Source: Natronococcus pandeyae (GTDB taxonomy: Archaea; Halobacteriota; Halobacteria; Halobacteriales; Natrialbaceae). Taken from it: a stretch of 64,000 nucleotides of DNA. Shown in pieces: positions 27,700 to 35,423 of the stretch. The notes under the pieces are model-generated. The model saw only the letters and a list, made by a program, of their open reading frames with translations. It had not been told where the DNA came from and did no database searches. The number at the start of each line of letters is the position of its first letter. Position 1 is the stretch's first letter. Position numbers and translations under genes: made by a program. The stretch spans positions 60,141-124,140 of the forward strand of contig NZ_PHNJ01000016.1 in the NCBI RefSeq assembly GCF_008122205.1. The letters run 5' to 3'.

Positions 27700-28131
27700 G
27701 TGTACGACCGCATCCTGCTCCCGACCGACGGCGGCGCACCCGCAGAGCAGGCGCTCGAGAACGCACTCGATCTCGCCGAGCAGTACGACGCGGAGTTGCA
27801 TCTGCTCAACGTCGTCGATACGACGGTCTTCGCCGGCGAGGTCGAGACCGGACCGGTCGTCGAGCAGTTCGAGCAGACGGGAACGACGACCGTCGAAACC
27901 CTCGTCGAAGCGGTCCGCGAACGAGGACACGATCGAGTCGTCGGCGACGTCGTGCACGGACGTCCCCACACCGGGATTCTCTCGTACGTCGAAAAGAACG
28001 ACATCGATCTGATCGTGATGGGGACGCGCGGACGGACGGGCCTCGACCGGTATCTGCTCGGGAGCGTGACGGAGAAGGTCGTCCGGCTATCGGACGTGCC
28101 GGTGTTGACGGTTCGTCACAAATCGGAGTAA
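27700..28131 (+). CDS. Universal stress protein (UspA family)
   Basis: The 143-residue protein starts from GTG at 27700 (VYDRILLPTDGG), the typical family start; a TTG at 27673 is in frame but gives an unusual extension. It shows the ATP motif GTRGRTGLDRYLLGSVTEKVV and a closing VPVLTVR strand. It is the second UspA-type gene of the window, different in sequence from the one at 15161. Confidence 0.88.
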   Translation: MYDRILLPTDGGAPAEQALENALDLAEQYDAELHLLNVVDTTVFAGEVETGPVVEQFEQTGTTTVETLVEAVRERGHDRVVGDVVHGRPHTGILSYVEKNDIDLIVMGTRGRTGLDRYLLGSVTEKVVRLSDVPVLTVRHKSE

Positions 28132-28328
28132 GTGTGCGGTGGTGGCGCCAGACGGCGAGAACGGACAGCGAACGCGGTACCGGGAGGACGAGGGCTGTTT
28201 TTACCGAGTGAGTGTCTCTCCAGAGAGATCCGGCTGTCGTCCGGACCCGCAGTTGAACGGTGTCTGGCCGCCAAAAAACCCAGAATTTGAACCGTAGTCG
28301 ACTGACGTCGAGCCCCTGGAGGACGGCG

Positions 28329-28840
28329 TTACCGAGTGTCGTCGTCCAGGAGGTCGTCGTCATCGTCGTCGCCGAGGAGATCGTCGTCGTCATCGGTGAG
28401 GCCGTCGTCGTCGTCACCGATCAGGTCGTCATCGTCGTCACCGACACGGTTGTCGTCGTCTCTGATGAGATCGTCGTCGTCATCGCCAATCAGATCGTCA
28501 TCGTCGTCGCCGATCAGATCGTCGTCATCATCGCCAACGCGGGTATCGTCGTCGTCACCGATCAGATCGTCATCGTCGTCGCCGATGAGATCGTCGTCGT
28601 CGTCGGTGAGGCCGTCGTCGTCGTCACCGATCAGATCGTCATCGTCGTCGGTGAGGCCGTCATCGTCGTCACCAATAAGGTCGTCATCGTCGTCGCCGAT
28701 CAGATCGTCGTCATCATCGCCAACGCGGGTATCGTCGTCGTCACCGATCAGATCGTCATCGTCGTCGGTAAGACCATCGTCGTCGTCACCGATGAGGTCG
28801 TCATCGTCGTCACCGATCAGATCGTCGTCTTCTGTACCAG
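28329..28840 (-). repeat. Tandem 24-base coding minisatellite of the PRC-barrel gene
   Basis: About 21 imperfect units of roughly 24 bases, each an Asp-rich octapeptide, are repeated without interruption. Silent changes between units (GAT/GAC, ATC/ATT) show that the repeat is old and kept at protein level. Confidence 0.85.
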
Positions 28841-29159
28841 CATCTCGAGTGGTTTCGGTACCGGCCGCTCCAGCACCGGCACCCGCACTGGCACCGGTAC
28901 CTGTCGTACCGCTGGACTCGAGGTCGTGCTGAAGGTGGACCTCGTCGCTGGTTACTTCGGCGACTGCCTGCTCCTGGAGGGGGTACGCGTCACCGTCTGT
29001 GTCTCCCCATCCGAGTTTCGCCTTGATCGTATCCGTAATCCCGGGGTCGGGTTCGACGTGTGCGGTGCCGTGTTCGACTTCCGCAACGATCCCGACCTCT
29101 TCTCCCTCTGCGTTAACAACGGACTTGCCGATGTCGTCGTCGGTAAACTCTGGGGTCAT
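28329..29159 (-). CDS. PRC-barrel protein with hyperacidic octapeptide-repeat tail
   Basis: The 276-residue protein begins with a PRC-barrel/DUF2382-like domain of about 75 residues (FTDDDIGKSVVNAEGEEVGI). A Gly/Ala/Ser/Thr linker follows, then about 21 tandem units of the form DDLIGDDD with variants DGLTDDDD and TRVGDDDD. The tail carries a very large negative charge and is probably disordered; cation binding or protein interaction is a guess. No signal peptide or membrane segment is present. Confidence 0.8.
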   Translation of the reverse strand: MTPEFTDDDIGKSVVNAEGEEVGIVAEVEHGTAHVEPDPGITDTIKAKLGWGDTDGDAYPLQEQAVAEVTSDEVHLQHDLESSGTTGTGASAGAGAGAAGTETTRDAGTEDDDLIGDDDDDLIGDDDDGLTDDDDDLIGDDDDTRVGDDDDDLIGDDDDDLIGDDDDGLTDDDDDLIGDDDDGLTDDDDDLIGDDDDDLIGDDDDTRVGDDDDDLIGDDDDDLIGDDDDDLIRDDDNRVGDDDDDLIGDDDDGLTDDDDDLLGDDDDDDLLDDDTR

Positions 29160-29271
29160 TACGATTTGAAATACGGCAAAGAGCCGTACAATGGTGTTGC
29201 TTGCGGTGGCTTGCGATTCGAATAACAGACGAAGTGGCTTTCGTCGAACGGCATCGAACCGCGTTCGGCCA

Positions 29272-30039
29272 CTACTCGTTGAACTCGGGGTCCCGACCCT
29301 CGAGGAACGCGGCGACGCCCTCCTCGTGAGAGTCGGAGGAACGCGCCTGGACCTGGAGCATGTTCTCGTAGTCCAGCGCTTCGTTCCAGTGACGGCCCAT
29401 GTTCTCGTGGAGTGCCTGTTTCGTCATCCCGATGACGTCGGTGGGTCGACGACCGAGTCGATCGACGGTATCACCCACCCGGTCGTCCAGTTCGTCGGCG
29501 GGAACGGTCTCGTTGACCAGATCCAGGTCGGCCGCCCGGTCGGCGTCGAAGAACTCCCCGGTGAACGCGAGTTTCTTCGCCGCTCGCAGGCCGATGATGT
29601 GGGGCAGCATGAACGTCCCGCCGGTGTCCGGGATGAGTCCGACTCTGACGAACGCACAGGAGAACGTCGCGTCCTCGGCCGCGTAGGCGATGTCTGAGAG
29701 GGCGACGATCGCCAGCCCCGCACCGACGGCGTCGCCGTTTACTCTCGCGACGATCGGGACGGGACACTCGAGCATCGCCTCGACGACACGGCCGAACGTC
29801 TCGGTGACTTCGTCGTAGGACTTTCGCGGGGCGGCGGGCTCTTCGGTCATCGCTTCGATGTCACCGCCGGCGCTGAAGGCGTCTCCCTCGCCGGTGATCG
29901 TGATGGCGTGGTATTCCTCTGGGTCGGCGTTCTCGACCGTCTCGGCCAGTTCCGTGGCGATCTCTCGAGTGATCGCGTTGAGTACACCTGGACGATCGAA
30001 CCTGATCTCGAGGACGTCGTCCTCGCTGTCGATGTGCAT
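29272..30039 (-). CDS. Enoyl-CoA hydratase/isomerase family protein
   Basis: The 255-residue crotonase-fold protein has the oxyanion-hole elements ITGEGDAFSAGGDIEAM and NGDAVGAGLAIVALSD, and the later IPDTGGTFMLPHIIG and DLVNETVPADEL. Members hydrate enoyl-CoA in beta-oxidation or isomerise acyl-CoAs. The downstream Bat-like regulator is upstream on the same strand but separated by about 120 bases. Confidence 0.9.
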   Translation of the reverse strand: MHIDSEDDVLEIRFDRPGVLNAITREIATELAETVENADPEEYHAITITGEGDAFSAGGDIEAMTEEPAAPRKSYDEVTETFGRVVEAMLECPVPIVARVNGDAVGAGLAIVALSDIAYAAEDATFSCAFVRVGLIPDTGGTFMLPHIIGLRAAKKLAFTGEFFDADRAADLDLVNETVPADELDDRVGDTVDRLGRRPTDVIGMTKQALHENMGRHWNEALDYENMLQVQARSSDSHEEGVAAFLEGRDPEFNE

Positions 30040-30156
30040 AGCTTGAGCACATCGTTCACGGCTAATAATGGTACTTGGTTCGCGACTGCCGAATCGCTCC
30101 TTGTATCGACGACTGCGAAAACAGTGAGCTGACCGATAGCGGACTGAGGGCGGACG

Positions 30157-30825
30157 TTAGTCGGATGGGACCGGTGGAGCAGTCGTCTCCTCCTCGGCCA
30201 CGTTGAGTTCGGAGGTGACCAGCGCGCGGTAGGCCCGGCGGAGGCGCTCCGAGAGCGCCTGGTGGGAGATGCCGAGTTCCTCGGAGAGTTCCTGCATCGA
30301 GACCTCGCGCGGGATCTCGAAGTAGCCGTGGTCGATCGCCGCGACCAGCGTCTCGTACTGGCGCTGGGTGAGTCCACACTGAGAGTGGGACTCGTCCGCG
30401 ACGTCGAACAGGCGGACGATCGTCGGCGTGATGTCGCGATCCATGAGCTCGTCGTAGAGCGAACTGACGTCCTCACGATCGAGAACGCGAACGCTCAGCA
30501 GCCAGGAGCCGTCCGAGGCCGACGCGCTCAGGACGGTTCCACCCTCCTCGAGGACGAGTTCGAAGACGTCGACCGTCTCCGGATCGAACTCGATGTCGAA
30601 CAGCCAGCGATCCTCGTCGCTGCTGATCAGCGAGTATTCTTCGACTGCGGAGGCATCCGACAGCGCCTCCTCGATCTCGGCCCGGGATGGGCCGGAAAGC
30701 CAGAGACCGTGGCCGCTCGAGGCGATAACACGCTCCATCTCGCACGTAAGCGATGGAACTGCTTCGAACAACTCCGCCAGTCCGGTTCCGTCGCCCGGGA
30801 TTTCAAGGTCCGCGATCGATGTCAT
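30157..30825 (-). CDS. HTH-10 (bacterio-opsin activator-like) transcription regulator
   Basis: The 222-residue protein starts at MTSIADLEIP. The C-terminus is the Bat-type HTH: GLTQRQYETLVAAIDHGYFEIPR, then SMQELSEELGISHQALSERLRRAY. The N-terminal 150 residues form a sensory/regulatory module with alternating strands and no recognised ligand motif. It probably controls a nearby or unlinked metabolic gene. Confidence 0.9.
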   Translation of the reverse strand: MTSIADLEIPGDGTGLAELFEAVPSLTCEMERVIASSGHGLWLSGPSRAEIEEALSDASAVEEYSLISSDEDRWLFDIEFDPETVDVFELVLEEGGTVLSASASDGSWLLSVRVLDREDVSSLYDELMDRDITPTIVRLFDVADESHSQCGLTQRQYETLVAAIDHGYFEIPREVSMQELSEELGISHQALSERLRRAYRALVTSELNVAEEETTAPPVPSD

Positions 30826-31071
30826 AGTTCTCACTTACGGGTACAGTAGGAAACGCAATAACCCCACTTCCAAAGTGATTTGCAACCGCGATAGTGACTC
30901 TCAATTTCTACAGATATTTCATTCTCTTCACCTATGAAGAACTGAAGTGATTTGGTTATGATCGATCAAATTCGTGGTAGAGAGTGCCTTACGGGACAGT
31001 AGACCGGGTTTTCGATCGCGTCCAGTCTCGGTCGGTTCGTCGCTCGAGGGCTCGAAGAGACCTCACGTACT

Positions 31072-31134
31072 ATGACCCGTCTGTTTCCGATCGTAGTTCT
31101 CGCCCTGCTCGTCGTCGAAAAGCGGACTGAGTGA
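31072..31134 (+). pseudogene. Truncated signal-peptide-like reading frame next to a MITE
   Basis: A 20-codon frame encodes MTRLFPIVVLALLVV then EKRTE and stop. It looks like the start of a secreted protein that was cut off. The inverted-repeat element begins nine bases after its stop. It may be chance. Confidence 0.25.
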
Positions 31135-31143
31135 GATTGTGAA

Positions 31144-31270
31144 CGATAGTAGCCACTGAACGTCAGTGCACACCCGATCGCACGACGGGAGCGCGGTTCG
31201 GGGGAAGCGGCGCAAGCGAGAACCGCGGACAGTGCGATCAGTGGGTGAATCGTTTCAGTTGGTACTATAG
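31144..31270. mobile_element. MITE-like element with about 40-base imperfect terminal inverted repeats
   Basis: The left arm 31144-31183 and the reverse complement of 31232-31270 match along most of their length, with small gaps. An inner perfect 8-base pair (31192-31199/31220-31227) continues the fold, so the whole 127 bases can form one long hairpin. It has no coding capacity. The rest of the 600-base gap 30826-31424 shows no gene. Confidence 0.65.
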
Positions 31271-31424
31271 CCGGGATGTTCCTGCTCGTTCGCTTCGCTT
31301 ACGGCGCGGTCGTCGACGCTCTGTGCGACTGCTCGAGGGATCGAAGATTCCTCGTTGGCTGTGACTCGTCTACTTCGAATCGTTATAGCCGCTTTGCTCC
31401 ACACGAAAATGTTCGTCGCAAAAG

Positions 31425-31498
31425 CGGGCCGGGCGCGATTTGAACACGCGACCGTCTGATTAAGAGTCAGACGCTCTGCCGGACTGAGCTACCGGCCC
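31425..31498 (-). tRNA. tRNA-Lys (CUU)
   Basis: The minus strand folds as a full cloverleaf: acceptor GGGCCGG/CCGGCCC, D stem GCTC/GAGC, anticodon stem TCTGA/TCAGA with loop CTCTTAA (anticodon CTT), and T stem GCGTG/CGCGC with loop TTCAAAT. It has no intron, and CCA is not encoded. A short T-run follows the 3' end. Confidence 0.95.
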
Positions 31499-31521
31499 TG
31501 TACCTGCGACTTTCGGGTGTG

Positions 31522-31532
31522 GACAAATATAC
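31522..31532 (-). promoter_or_regulatory. TATA box of the tRNA-Lys gene
   Basis: On the minus strand CGTATATTTG lies about 26-34 bases before the tRNA 5' end. Confidence 0.5.
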
Positions 31533-31657
31533 GTTTCCCTTAGCAGGCGTCGTGTGAATGGTCGTCAAACCGCCCGCAGCCGTGTCTCCTACGTTCATTG
31601 ACCTAATGTGCCAATGTTCGGGACCGTTAAGTACGGTCGGTTCGACCACACTGTCAC

Positions 31658-33109
31658 ATGAGTACGGGGGTTACGATCTCGTCCATCTCGGATTACGCGA
31701 TTCTCGGCTGCGGGAGCGTGGGGTACGCCGTCGCCGAGGAACTCGTCGAGCAGGGGAAGGACGTCGTCATTATCGACCGCGATGAGAGCCGCGTCGAATC
31801 CCTGCGCGATCAGGACTTAGACGCTCGAACCGCCGACATCCGCGAACCCGAGGCCGCCGACCTCGTCGCCGAGCGCGACGTCGTCTTGATCCTCGCCTCC
31901 GACGTCGAGGCGAACAAGAAGGCGGTCGAGCACATCCGTTCCAGGAACGACGAGAGCCAGTTCCTCGTCGCGCGTGCGAGCGATCCGGTCTCCGGTGACG
32001 AACTCTCCGGACTCGGCACGGATATCGTCATCAATCCGTCCTCCGTCATCGCGGAGTCAGCACTTCGCGCCCTCGAGTCCGGCGAACTCGAGTACAACGC
32101 CGGGAAACTCTCCCAGCTGGTCGAGGAGACGGACTCGCGGCTGGGCATCCTGACCCAGGACAGTCCCGATCCGGACTCGATCGCCAGCGCGGCCGCGCTG
32201 CAGGCGATCGCCGACCACCTCGACATCGAGTCGGACATCATCTACCTGGGCGACGTCGGCCACCAGGAGAACCGCGCGTTCGTCAACCTCCTGGGTATCG
32301 ACCTCGTCCAGTGGGACGAGATCGAGGACCACTCGGTGTACGACACCGTCGCGCTCGTCGATCACGCGACGTCCGCCGAAATGAATCTCACGGTCGACAT
32401 CATCATCGACCACCACGAGGCCGAGGAGATCCACGATCCTGACTTCGTCGACATCCGACCGAACATGTCCTCGACGTCGACGATCATGACGAAGTACATC
32501 CAGGAGTTCGACATGAACGTTTCCGAGGAGGTCGCCACGGCACTCCTCTACGGGATCCGCGCGGAGACCCTCGATTTCAAACGCGACACGACTCCCGCCG
32601 ACCTCACTGCCGCAGCCTATCTCTACCCCTTCGCGAACCACGACACCTTGGAGCAGGTCGAGTCGCCGTCGATGTCGCCCGAGACGCTAGACGTCCTCGC
32701 GGAGGCGATCACCAATCGGGACGTCCAGGGGAGTCACCTCGTCTCGAACGCCGGCTTCGTCCGGGACCGAGAGGCGCTCACCCAGGCCGCGAGTCACCTC
32801 CTCGATCTCGAGGGCGTGACGACGACCGCCGTCTTCGGAATCGCCGACGAGACGATCTTCCTCGCGGGCCGCTCGAAGGACATCCGTATCAACATCGGGA
32901 AGGTGTTAGCCGACGCCTACGGCGAGATCGGCGAGACTGCGGGCCACTCGACGCAGGCCAGTGCGGAGATTCCGCTGGGGATCTTCACCGGAATCGAGAT
33001 CTCGGAGGATACCCGCGACACGCTGCTCGAGCTCACCGAAGAGGCGGTCAAGCGAACGCTGTTCGACGCGATGGGCGTCGACGGCAGCGAAGGATCGAAC
33101 GGGAACTGA
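31658..33109 (+). CDS. TrkA-N (Rossmann) plus DHH/DHHA1 phosphoesterase fusion
   Basis: The 483-residue protein has an N-terminal NAD/nucleotide-binding RCK-N domain (AILGCGSVGYAVAEELVEQG, IIDRDESRVESL) followed by a RecJ-like DHH phosphoesterase (LTQDSPDPDSIASAAALQ, VALVDHATS, IIIDHHEAEE) and a DHHA1 end (RSKDIRINIGKVLAD). Relatives include nanoRNase and cyclic-di-AMP phosphodiesterases, so a nucleotide-second-messenger role is plausible. A TATA-like TTAAGTA lies about 30 bases upstream. A PRC-barrel gene converges right at the stop. Confidence 0.85.
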   Translation: MSTGVTISSISDYAILGCGSVGYAVAEELVEQGKDVVIIDRDESRVESLRDQDLDARTADIREPEAADLVAERDVVLILASDVEANKKAVEHIRSRNDESQFLVARASDPVSGDELSGLGTDIVINPSSVIAESALRALESGELEYNAGKLSQLVEETDSRLGILTQDSPDPDSIASAAALQAIADHLDIESDIIYLGDVGHQENRAFVNLLGIDLVQWDEIEDHSVYDTVALVDHATSAEMNLTVDIIIDHHEAEEIHDPDFVDIRPNMSSTSTIMTKYIQEFDMNVSEEVATALLYGIRAETLDFKRDTTPADLTAAAYLYPFANHDTLEQVESPSMSPETLDVLAEAITNRDVQGSHLVSNAGFVRDREALTQAASHLLDLEGVTTTAVFGIADETIFLAGRSKDIRINIGKVLADAYGEIGETAGHSTQASAEIPLGIFTGIEISEDTRDTLLELTEEAVKRTLFDAMGVDGSEGSNGN

Positions 33110-33406
33110 TCAGGCGACGATCTCGTCTTCCTCTTCTTCGTCCGGTTCGCGAACGCGCTCGATGACGTCGTTGACGAGGATTACGTCGCCGACGGATCGG
33201 ACCCAGCGGTAGGGCACGATGACGCCCTGTCCGATCTTGGCCTCTTCGCTGAACAGTTCGGAGTTCAGGTTGCCGAGCGCGAGTCCCTGAATCGTCTCGC
33301 TGTCGACGTTCAACTGGAGGTCTTCGACTTCGCCAACGAAAACGCCGTTGTTCGAGTACACCTCGCGACCGACGAGAGAAGTAATTTCCTGGTGTGTGTC
33401 GTCCAT
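33110..33406 (-). CDS. PRC-barrel domain protein
   Basis: The 98-residue protein starts at MDDTHQEITSLVGREVYSNN, with the PRC-barrel beta pattern (VFVGEVEDLQLNVDSETIQG, VIVPYRWVRSVGDVILV) and an acidic tail. Such stand-alone archaeal PRC-barrel proteins are linked to RNA metabolism or cell division (CdpB-like), but the role of this one is not shown. Its stop abuts the stop of the DHH gene. Confidence 0.85.
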   Translation of the reverse strand: MDDTHQEITSLVGREVYSNNGVFVGEVEDLQLNVDSETIQGLALGNLNSELFSEEAKIGQGVIVPYRWVRSVGDVILVNDVIERVREPDEEEEDEIVA

Positions 33407-33521
33407 ACCAGCAGTCATGTGTGGGTGACTCTTAATTCTTGGTCAGACGCGATCTACACGAATTCGAGACTATCTTCATATATGATTGGTTCTCTGGCGT
33501 GTAACTGCTCACACCGGCTCT

Positions 33522-33996
33522 CTATCGAAAGACGGCTACCGAGCGCGCCCAGATCGCCTCGAGTCGCTCTCTCATCCACTCGAGCGCAACGACGGTCGAC
33601 TGCCGGCGATCTGCGAGCAATGTCTCGACGGCGGCACTCGGCGGGACGACGGCGACCGAGATCCGTCGTGGATCGCGTCACGGTACGCGTCGATGACACG
33701 GTGTCGAACGTCTGGGACGACCGCACGGTGAGCGTCGACGGTCGCGAGCAGTTTCTCGAGCGCACGTTCGGCTCGATCCGCTTCGCGTGAGTACCGTGCC
33801 GTGTCGAACCGAGGGGGTCGCTCGCGGATGTAAGTACGACCTCACACCCCTCCAGAAACCGTGAATCGAGCGATACGTTCGGCGCTATCGGCGCGAAAAG
33901 TTGACTCGCACTGGCAGTGGCGGGAAGACGAGCCGCAAGTTTATCGAACTCCTCGAGTGCGAGTGCCCCGGCAACCAAACTGGACGAAAGGATCGA
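33522..33996 (-). pseudogene. Twice-frameshifted conserved gene remnant
   Basis: On the minus strand three frames join into one protein-like sequence. Frame one reads VAGALALEEFDKLAARLP to SASDPLGSTR. Near 33790 it jumps to a frame reading YSREADRAERALEKLLATVD to VIDAYRDA. Near 33660 it jumps again to ISVAVVPPSAAVETLLADRR and ends ALEWMRERLEAIWARSVAVF then stop. Amphipathic, acidic haloarchaeal composition persists across the jumps. No N-terminal half is found. The family is not recognised; a regulator C-terminal domain is possible. Confidence 0.5.
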
Positions 33997-34310
33997 TCGG
34001 TGAGGGGACTCGGCAGATCGGACCGATTATCATCGTCTATATAAATCACAAAAAGATTTAAATATAATTAGGCAGCAGATGAGTGTTCGTTCGGGGAATG
34101 AGAGTATAGTAGTGGCCATCGATAGGTGAACTGCCGGGGTGCCTCTGACATCCGGCAGGTTTCGGGAGGAGTGGTGTGCCCGGATCACTCCTCTCGAGCA
34201 CGTTTTCGGTCCGACTGCGTGCCACGAAAATCGACGAGGGCTGCCCATCCTCTCGAGACCGCGTTTTCCAGGGAAGACAGGTCGACATCGACGAACGGCT
34301 GTCGACGTCC
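33997..34310. other. Intergenic stretch, AT-rich, no gene seen
   Basis: The stretch begins with a very AT-rich tract (about 34040-34072, TTTAAATATAATT). A 7-base inverted repeat CTGCCGG/CCGGCAG with a 14-base loop lies near 34131-34158. I find no credible reading frame. Confidence 0.4.
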
Positions 34311-35423
34311 TTACTTCAGTATCGCATCGACAGCCGCGTGATCGGCGAGCAACGCCTCCATTCGGTCGACCGCCTCCGCGTCCCGAGTGCGCCCACTTCG
34401 GACGACGTCTTCCGCGCGCTCGACCGTCGTCAGCGTGTCCGTCTGTACCGAGAGGATCGGGACGTCCTTCTCGGTGGCCTGTCCCACGATTGCGCCGGAC
34501 GGCCGGTGGCCGCCCGTAAGGATGAGACAGCGGACGCCCGGCGCCTCGAGCGCGGCGGTGTGGATCTCGGCCCGGTCGCCGCCGGTGATGACCGCGGCGT
34601 CTTTCGTGCGACGGAAGTGTCGCAGCGCGCTGTCGGCACCCATCGCGCCGACGGTGAATCGTTCGACGTAGGCGTCGGCGCCCTCCTCGACGAGCATCGA
34701 CGCGCCCAGTTCGTCCGCCAGATCGGCGACCGTCACGCCCGAGAGCGTCCGCTCGCTCGGGAGCACGCCGTGGACCGGGATGTCTCGACCCTCGAGGAAT
34801 GGGACGACGTCCGTCTCGAGTTGATCGTACGCCGCGTCGGGGACGTCGTTGAAGATGACGCCGGCCAGCCGGTCGCCGAATGTTTCGGCGGCCGCGAGCA
34901 CGTCGTCGACGTCGCCGGGAACCTCGTAGGGGGCGACCAGCAGCACGCGCGCGTCGAGCAGGGTCGCGAGGTCGGCGTCGGTGAGGTCGACGATGCCGCC
35001 CACGTCGTACCGGCCTCCGCCCTCGAGGAACATCCGGTCGTGATCGGCCGCGAGTTCCTCGAACGCCTCCCGGACGCGCGCACTGAGCTCGTCCGAATCC
35101 TCGCGGCCGCGAATCGCCTGCTCGATGAACGTCGGTGAGTAGACGACCGGCTCGAGGTCGTGCATCTCGGCCTCGAGGTCGAGCAGTTCGCGAGCGAGCA
35201 TCGGATCCTCGTCTAAGGTCTTCCCGACGTTGCTCTGGAGGCGGGTCCCCTTCGGTTTCATGTAGCCGACGCTGTCGCCGCCCTCCCGGGCGAGGCGCGC
35301 GAGCGCCAGCGTGATCGCCGTCTTGCCGGTGCTCTCCTCGAGCGAACTGACGAGGAGGGTGTCGGCGTCGGTCGCGGTCTTGTCGGTCGATTCGATCTCC
35401 GTGTCGGTGTCGGTGTCAGTCAT
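34311..35423 (-). CDS. BioD-like/DRTGG phosphotransacetylase-family protein
   Basis: The 370-residue protein has an N-terminal P-loop of BioD/cobyric-acid type (LLVSSLEESTGKTAITLALA) and a C-terminal DRTGG-like domain (AAVITGGDRAEIHTAALEAP, CLILTGGHRPSGAIVGQA), the N-terminal architecture of long bacterial phosphotransacetylases without the catalytic Pta domain. It overlaps the acetyl-CoA synthetase stop by four bases (ATGA), so the two are translationally coupled. A regulatory or sensor partner for acetyl-CoA metabolism is likely. Confidence 0.82.
   Translation of the reverse strand: MTDTDTDTEIESTDKTATDADTLLVSSLEESTGKTAITLALARLAREGGDSVGYMKPKGTRLQSNVGKTLDEDPMLARELLDLEAEMHDLEPVVYSPTFIEQAIRGREDSDELSARVREAFEELAADHDRMFLEGGGRYDVGGIVDLTDADLATLLDARVLLVAPYEVPGDVDDVLAAAETFGDRLAGVIFNDVPDAAYDQLETDVVPFLEGRDIPVHGVLPSERTLSGVTVADLADELGASMLVEEGADAYVERFTVGAMGADSALRHFRRTKDAAVITGGDRAEIHTAALEAPGVRCLILTGGHRPSGAIVGQATEKDVPILSVQTDTLTTVERAEDVVRSGRTRDAEAVDRMEALLADHAAVDAILK

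Noticed and set aside
28329..28840. Possible CRISPR array
   Set aside because: The repeats are contiguous 24-base coding units without spacers and translate as Asp-rich octapeptides.
28260..29225. Plus-strand Val/Ile-rich frame that looks like a membrane protein
   Set aside because: It is antisense to the Asp repeats (GAC/GAT read as GTC/ATC) and has no start signal.
34058..34288. Short minus-strand frames in the AT-rich gap
   Set aside because: There are no acidic haloarchaeal composition or conserved motifs, and start codons lack promoter context.
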